Shown: positions 7,301 through 11,061 of the stretch, in pieces | Layout of the letters: every line of letters starts with the position of its first letter | How positions within the stretch are numbered: the stretch's first letter is position 1 | Source: Methanobacterium sp. | GTDB lineage: Archaea; Methanobacteriota; Methanobacteria; Methanobacteriales; Methanobacteriaceae | Direction: 5' to 3' | Assembly (NCBI GenBank): GCA_028700095.1 | Contig: JAQVTJ010000051.1 | Location: 1-11,061, forward strand | Length of the DNA stretch: 11,061 nucleotides | The notes under the pieces: generated by a model | What the model was told of the DNA's origin: nothing | The model's input: only the letters and a program-made list of their open reading frames with translations | The model's database searches: none | Position numbers and translations under genes: made by a program

Positions 7301-8785
7301 TTGGAAGATTTAAAACGCTATGTTAGAAAAGTAGGGTTACTCGGAATATCTTCTCTACTAGCTAGTATAAGTCCACTTTTTTTATTACCATTTCTTACAA
7401 AAAATTTATCAATAGAAAATTATGGAATATTTGTACAATTTACAGTGACTATGGCTGTTTTACCTGCTATAACCATTCTTGGACTTCCATATACATTTGT
7501 TCGATATATATCATCAACAAAAGATTCTAAAGCCATACAAGAAACATTTTATTCAATAGTATTTCTTATAGGTATTGTGAATCTAGGTTTGGCATTTGTA
7601 TTATTCATTTTTGCAGGGCAAATATCAGCATTTTTATTTGATAATAATCAGGTTGTAGCTTTATTATTACCAATTACAATATTTTTAACTGCATTTATAA
7701 TGCTTAGCTATGATATACTCCGTACCTTCCATAGAAATAATCTATACACCTTTTTTATAGCAGCCCAAGCATATTCAACTGTTTTAATAGTTGTTTTATT
7801 TGTGACTAATGGTTATGGAATATTAGGTGCTATTATTGGTATTTTAATTACACAAATCATCTTTTTTCTTATAATGTTTTCAATAGTTGTGAAAATGATA
7901 GGGTTTTCATTTCCTAAATTCCATAATACTAGACAATATCTTAATTTTGGTATTCCAACAATACCTAATAATCTTTCCACATTTATCCTGGATGCAACTG
8001 ATAGATATATTATTGGCTATTTAATAGGTATGCCTGCTGTAGGTTATTATTCTGGTGGATTTCTATTAGGAAGCTTGATAATTGTTCTATTATCTCCATT
8101 TTTCACTCTTCTACTACCAATACTAGCTCCATACCATGCAATAAACGATATTAGTAATATAAGACGTTATTTAAATCATTCAATTAAACTTTTTTTAGTA
8201 GTTGCTATTCCTGCAACTTTTATTTTAAGTACACTTTCTAAAAATCTTTTATTAGTTTTATCCACTCCAGAAATAGCAGCAGAAGGGTATACAATAACTC
8301 CTATTGTAGCTGTTGGAGGTATTTTTTATGGTTTATATGGAATTATTACACAAATAATTGTACTTGAAACAAAAACTCATCTAACAGGAAATATATGGAT
8401 TTTTGCAGCAATATCCAATTTAATTATTGCAATAATAATGGGATATATATTTGGAATAATTGGAGTTGCAATAACAACATTGGCAGCATATCTATTCGCA
8501 TTTCTCTTAACAAGCCATTTTGCATTTAAATTTATTCGGTGTAATTTTTACTATGCATTTATATTAAAAGCTGTTAGTTCATCAATTATAATTACACTTT
8601 TATTATTATATATAAATCCTCATGGGCTTGGTTTCATCCTTTTCATCATATTATTAGCATTTATTATCTATTTGATAATAATGTTAATTTTAAAAGGTAT
8701 CAGAATGTATGAAATATATTTCTTTTTGGATATATTGAAAGATTCATATTATAAACATAGAAATAAATTATTATCAAGATCATAA
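7301..8785 (+). CDS. Wzx/RfbX-type polysaccharide flippase
   Basis: A 494-residue polytopic membrane protein of the MATE/MVF-like oligosaccharide flippase superfamily, about the normal length (470-500). Seen: N-terminal LLASISPLFLLPFLTKNLS and NYGIF, the typical first helix and loop; a central ATDRYIIGYLIG with VGYYSGGF, matching the conserved ...DRxxIGxxxG...VGxY pattern; and some twelve to fourteen hydrophobic segments with a hydrophobic C-terminal half as in Polysacc_synt_C. Such proteins flip lipid-linked oligosaccharides across the membrane for cell-surface glycans. The start is a TTG (7301) with AGGAGG (7288-7293) at 7 bases; no ATG serves better. It is the longest intact gene in the window. 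No glycosyltransferase follows, since it meets ChaB tail to tail. Confidence 0.88.
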   Translation: MEDLKRYVRKVGLLGISSLLASISPLFLLPFLTKNLSIENYGIFVQFTVTMAVLPAITILGLPYTFVRYISSTKDSKAIQETFYSIVFLIGIVNLGLAFVLFIFAGQISAFLFDNNQVVALLLPITIFLTAFIMLSYDILRTFHRNNLYTFFIAAQAYSTVLIVVLFVTNGYGILGAIIGILITQIIFFLIMFSIVVKMIGFSFPKFHNTRQYLNFGIPTIPNNLSTFILDATDRYIIGYLIGMPAVGYYSGGFLLGSLIIVLLSPFFTLLLPILAPYHAINDISNIRRYLNHSIKLFLVVAIPATFILSTLSKNLLLVLSTPEIAAEGYTITPIVAVGGIFYGLYGIITQIIVLETKTHLTGNIWIFAAISNLIIAIIMGYIFGIIGVAITTLAAYLFAFLLTSHFAFKFIRCNFYYAFILKAVSSSIIITLLLLYINPHGLGFILFIILLAFIIYLIIMLILKGIRMYEIYFFLDILKDSYYKHRNKLLSRS

Positions 8786-8787
8786 AA

Positions 8788-8861
8788 AAAACCAAAGGAT
8801 AATATTTAAAATAAAAATATATAAAAAAATGAAATTTAAAAATATATTCTTATTTGGTTTT
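8788..8861. terminator. Long-loop inverted repeat between convergent genes
   Basis: AAAACCAAA (8788-8796) and TTTGGTTTT (8853-8861) are perfect 9-base complements, placed between the flippase stop (8785) and the ChaB stop (8895). A or T runs flank both arms. The symmetry fits a bidirectional terminator for the two converging transcripts, though the 56-base centre is long and A/T-rich. Confidence 0.4.
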
Positions 8862-8894
8862 AAAAGAATTATACTTAAAAATATTTTTTTCTTA

Positions 8895-9128
8895 TTAATC
8901 TCCATCTTTTATCCAGTTTCCTGATTTATCTTTATGATAACTTTTTTTAACAGCAGACCATGCAACTTTAAAGGATGTTTCCTCTCTTGAAGCATCAGCT
9001 TTCCGATCTTTAGCTTCTTTATATTCTTCCCATGCATTGTTAAATGCTTCTTTAAAGATTTCCTATGCATGTTTAGGAAGATTATACCGTACACTCTTAG
9101 GTAGCTCCTTTATTGTATCATATGGCAT
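8895..9128 (-). CDS. chaB: ChaB family protein (in-frame TAG)
   Basis: A 77-residue frame matching ChaB over its full length (E. coli ChaB is 76). It begins MPYDTIKELPKSVRYNLPKH, then A-stop-EIFKEAFNNAWEEYKEA, then DASREETSFKVAWSAVKKSY and KSGNWIKDGD. The PYD...LP...LP..A and EAFN.AWEEY motifs are family hallmarks. Codon 22 is TAG (9063-9065) where ChaB proteins have Gln (HAQ); CAG to TAG is one transition. The start at 9128 has GGAGG 9 bases upstream. ChaB was described as a regulator of the ChaA cation/proton antiporter, but its biochemical role is unclear; in archaea and soil bacteria it often sits with stress genes. The nearest upstream gene on the strand is the third PRC-barrel protein. 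Another open frame at 8909-9094 is only a shadow of this gene. Confidence 0.82.
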
Positions 9129-9172
9129 TATTTAAAACCTCCATATTGGTTTTTTTTATATTTAATTTATGG

Positions 9173-9181
9173 TTTATATAT
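9173..9181 (-). promoter_or_regulatory. Likely TATA box of chaB
   Basis: ATATATAAA on the minus strand lies about 45-50 bases before the chaB ATG. Transcription starting about 25 bases downstream would leave a leader of about 20 bases that contains the GGAGG site. This is the best-spaced TATA candidate in the window and suggests chaB can be transcribed apart from the upstream PRC-barrel gene. Confidence 0.4.
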
Positions 9182-9281
9182 CAATTAATGGGTGAAAATT
9201 CATATTTTTAAAATATCACTTTATCCAATTTTCTTTATATCTTAAAAAAAAAATTAGGATAGATAAGGTTTATTTATAATA

Positions 9282-9515
9282 TTATTTGGATAGGGGATCT
9301 TTGATTAAAACAGTATCCCCTACTTCTTTGACTATATCAATGGGTATTATTTTATTATCACCTAAGCCAATTTTTGCTGTAATACCTGCTTCTTGAAGTT
9401 CCAATGCTATAACTTTTTTAGAGCTTAAATCCCATTCAACATCTTTAACAAAACCCATATGATTACCTGATGCATCTATTACTTCTTTTCCAATTAGTTC
9501 TTGGTTAATTTTCAT
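9282..9515 (-). CDS. PRC-barrel domain protein (paralogue 3)
   Basis: A 77-residue single PRC-barrel: MKINQELIGKEVIDASGNHM, FVKDVEWDLSSKKVIALEL, GLGDNKIIPIDIVKEVGDTVLI. Start 9515 is chosen over the in-frame GTG at 9524 because GAGGTG (9525-9530) is 9 bases before this ATG and the MKIN opening is shared with paralogue 2. It is intact and clearly closer to paralogue 2 than to paralogue 1. It stands 153 bases upstream of chaB on the same strand. Function is unknown; its presence beside ChaB, as paralogue 1 is beside hemerythrin and paralogue 2 beside DUF5518, suggests a recurring pairing with stress-type genes. Confidence 0.87.
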   Translation of the reverse strand: MKINQELIGKEVIDASGNHMGFVKDVEWDLSSKKVIALELQEAGITAKIGLGDNKIIPIDIVKEVGDTVLIKDPLSK

Positions 9516-9778
9516 TAAATACACACCTCAAATTATCTATTTTATTAAGCCATTTAAATACATCTTAATACATTTAATTGTAGCTTATATTTGAACTTTA
9601 AAACTTATATATATCACCTTTAAAAAAGAGTATTATGTTTTAAAAGTTATCAATGCTTAATAATAGAGTTACTATATTTGATCCTAATGTAGAGATTTAA
9701 TAAAATAATTACCTAGAATATTTTAAATAACCAACTATAGATACAAAAACAGATAATAAATTATTAGAATTATAAAAT

Positions 9779-9802
9779 AAAAAAAAACCCCTATTGGAGT
9801 TT
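9779..9802 (-). terminator. Hairpin followed by T9 on the minus strand
   Basis: AAACTCC (9802-9796) pairs with GGGGTTT (9791-9785) across a four-base loop with one mismatch. On the minus strand it runs into nine T residues (9787-9779). It is the most classical terminator-like element in the window. It lies some 235 bases beyond the AtwA stop, leaving room for an extra short transcript or long 3' end. Confidence 0.5.
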
Positions 9803-9837
9803 ATTTGGATATTTAATTTTAAACTGGTTACAATCTC

Positions 9838-9965
9838 TCAATATATCCTGTGACTTATTTCCATATTTATGTATATCTTTCTAATTATTTCTACATCTTT
9901 TTTGCTGGATCTAAGTATATAACTACAATAACTATTGCTATAATAATTAGATAAATTTTAAAGAT
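9838..9965 (-). pseudogene. Possible decayed small membrane protein
   Basis: Downstream of AtwA on the same strand, a frame with no ATG gives a strongly hydrophobic stretch (YLIIIAIVIVVIYLDPAKK) and stops at TAG 9891-9893. A one-base shift in the A run around 9897-9902 continues it as KKDVEIIRKIYINMEISHRIY to TGA 9838-9840. The result looks like a single-helix membrane mini-protein of about 43 residues. No start codon or clear RBS fits, so this is weak. Confidence 0.25.
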
Positions 9966-10037
9966 CTATTAATTACCTGTTTTAAAAAATATTATAAAAA
10001 GGAATGTAAATGTAATTGAAACATCGGATTCAGGATT

Positions 10038-11061
10038 TCATTCATTTTTTAGCATTTTATCCTTTTCTTTAATGGTTAATTCATTTACAATTGCTTTTGG
10101 CAGTCCTGTTTTAAGAATTTTACCTCCACGCATAATTGAAGCCCTGTCACAGACATCTAACACAAAATCCATATCATGGCTAATTATCAGAAATGTTTGG
10201 TTCATTTCATCTCGAGCTGTTCTTATTGAATCTGTAACTTGTATCCTTGTTATTGGATCCATGGTACCTGTTGGTTCATCTAAAATGACCACATTAGGTT
10301 CTTTTATTAAAACTTGGGCTAATGCTACTCTATGACGTTCTCCACCACTTAATTCTTCAGGATATTTTGTTAATATTGTTTTTGCGTAATTTTCATCAAA
10401 CCCCACTGCATGTAAAACATATTGTGCTTTTATTTTAGCAAATTCAGCTGGTAGTTCAAGGCTAATTGCATCGGTCAAATTACCTAAAACATTTTGATGA
10501 GGATATAAACTGTATTCTTGATGTAAAATTCCAAGATAAGGTTTTACACGACCCCTACCTGTTACACCCTTCTTTACCATACTTATCCATTCTTCTCCCA
10601 ATTTGACATTGATCTGACCGCTGCTAGGATCTGTGAGTCCGAATAAAATCCTTTATAATGTTGTTTTACCTGCACCTGAGAGACCTACAACACCATATAT
10701 TTCTCCGTCATTAATTGTGAGATCTATTCCATCAACAGCTTTTACAACCCCTCTTTCAATGGAATAATAATATTTTTTGACTTCCTCCATTTTTATAACT
10801 GGCCTACCTGTTTTAAATTCAATTCTCTTTTTTGGTAGTGGTACATGGCTCATAAAACTCTTTACAACTGTTTCAGGATCTCCTTCCTCTATAATCTCTC
10901 CTTTATCCAGCCAGATAGCATAATCTGAAAGATGTCGCATAACCTCTGGCCAGTGGGAAGTGACTACCATTGTTCTTCCTTTACTTTTAACTCCTTCAAT
11001 TATAGCCTGATGAATTAATTCAGCGGTTTTAGGGTCTAAAGTTCCTGTTGGTTCATCAGCT
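10038..11061 (-). CDS. atwA: AtwA, methyl-CoM reductase component A2 (partial, in-frame TAA)
   Basis: C-terminal two thirds of a two-domain ABC ATPase; the N-terminus lies beyond the window. From the right edge: Walker B of domain 1 (DEPTGTLDP), its switch TSHWPEVM, the linker with VPLPKKRIE, then domain 2 with Walker A GLSGAGKTT, Q-loop ILHQEYSLYPHQN, signature LSGGERHRVALAQ, Walker B ILDEPTGTMDP and switch ISHDMDF. SHWPEVM and the LHQEYSLYPH region are typical of AtwA, the ATP-dependent cytoplasmic factor in reductive activation of methyl-coenzyme M reductase. Directly after Walker A a TAA (10653-10655) interrupts an otherwise continuous frame, at a Ser or Gln position (TTL-x-RILFGL). Stop at 10038. 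Since AtwA is expected to be needed for methanogenesis, the stop is probably a sequence error, unless a second copy exists. Confidence 0.9.

Larger units (their letters stand above)
9516..10037. other. Mostly gene-free spacer between AtwA and PRC-barrel gene
   Basis: About 520 A/T-rich bases. It holds the possible small membrane protein remnant (9838-9965), a hairpin with T tract on the minus strand (9779-9802), and the presumed promoter of the third PRC-barrel gene on the side nearest 9515. No RNA gene or repeat array is evident. Confidence 0.5.

Noticed and set aside
8909..9094. A 61-codon open frame on the minus strand
   Set aside because: It is out of frame with the ChaB sequence that covers the same bases; its lysine- and leucine-rich product has no family features.
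2580..10655. Genome-wide stop codon reassignment
   Set aside because: The three in-frame stops are TGA, TAG and TAA, and all three codons also act as ordinary terminators here; one recoding event cannot explain them.
1..11061. CRISPR array, tRNA/rRNA genes, transposase or insertion sequence
   Set aside because: I looked for regularly spaced repeats, tRNA-like cloverleaf segments, conserved rRNA blocks and transposase motifs on both strands and saw none.

Overview
The window comes from a very AT-rich archaeon, most likely a methanogen of the order Methanobacteriales (Methanobrevibacter, Methanosphaera or Methanobacterium type). The main support is the C-terminal part of AtwA, the two-domain ABC protein (methyl-coenzyme M reductase system component A2) found in methanogens, at the right edge. 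A DUF5518-type membrane protein, several PRC-barrel mini-proteins, GGAGGTG-type ribosome binding sites and TATA-like promoters agree. The genus cannot be fixed from sequence reading alone.

Layout. Positions 1-1274, plus strand: a PRC-barrel protein, a hemerythrin HHE protein and a stub of a DUF2795 gene. Positions 6168-1459, minus strand: a probable five-gene operon in the order DUF5518 membrane protein, PRC-barrel protein, sugar-phosphate nucleotidyltransferase with a beta-helix tail, phosphohexomutase-like protein, and GT20 trehalose-6-phosphate synthase. Gaps within the operon are about 30-90 bases. Positions 6181-6772 are a gene-free divergent spacer. Positions 6773-8785, plus strand: an unknown four-helix membrane protein and a Wzx/RfbX-type flippase. 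Positions 9515-8895, minus strand: a third PRC-barrel protein, then ChaB. Positions 9516-10037 are mostly gene-free, with a possible decayed small membrane protein and a hairpin/T-tract. Position 10038 to the window end, minus strand: AtwA.

How it fits together. The minus-strand operon reads as an NDP-sugar supply step next to a glycosyltransferase that makes trehalose-6-phosphate or a close relative, probably a compatible solute. It is linked to a small membrane protein and a PRC-barrel protein. PRC-barrel, hemerythrin, DUF2795, ChaB and trehalose genes together look like a stress/accessory neighbourhood. The mutase-like protein has lost the usual catalytic residues and may be a structural or regulatory partner.

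A caution runs through the window. Seven of twelve genes are interrupted: five single-base frameshifts, mostly in short homopolymers, and three in-frame stops (one each of TGA, TAG and TAA) at positions where protein similarity continues directly. AtwA, expected to be essential, is among them. Base-level sequence error is the simplest explanation; real gene decay is the alternative. Interrupted genes are given here over their full reconstructed extent.
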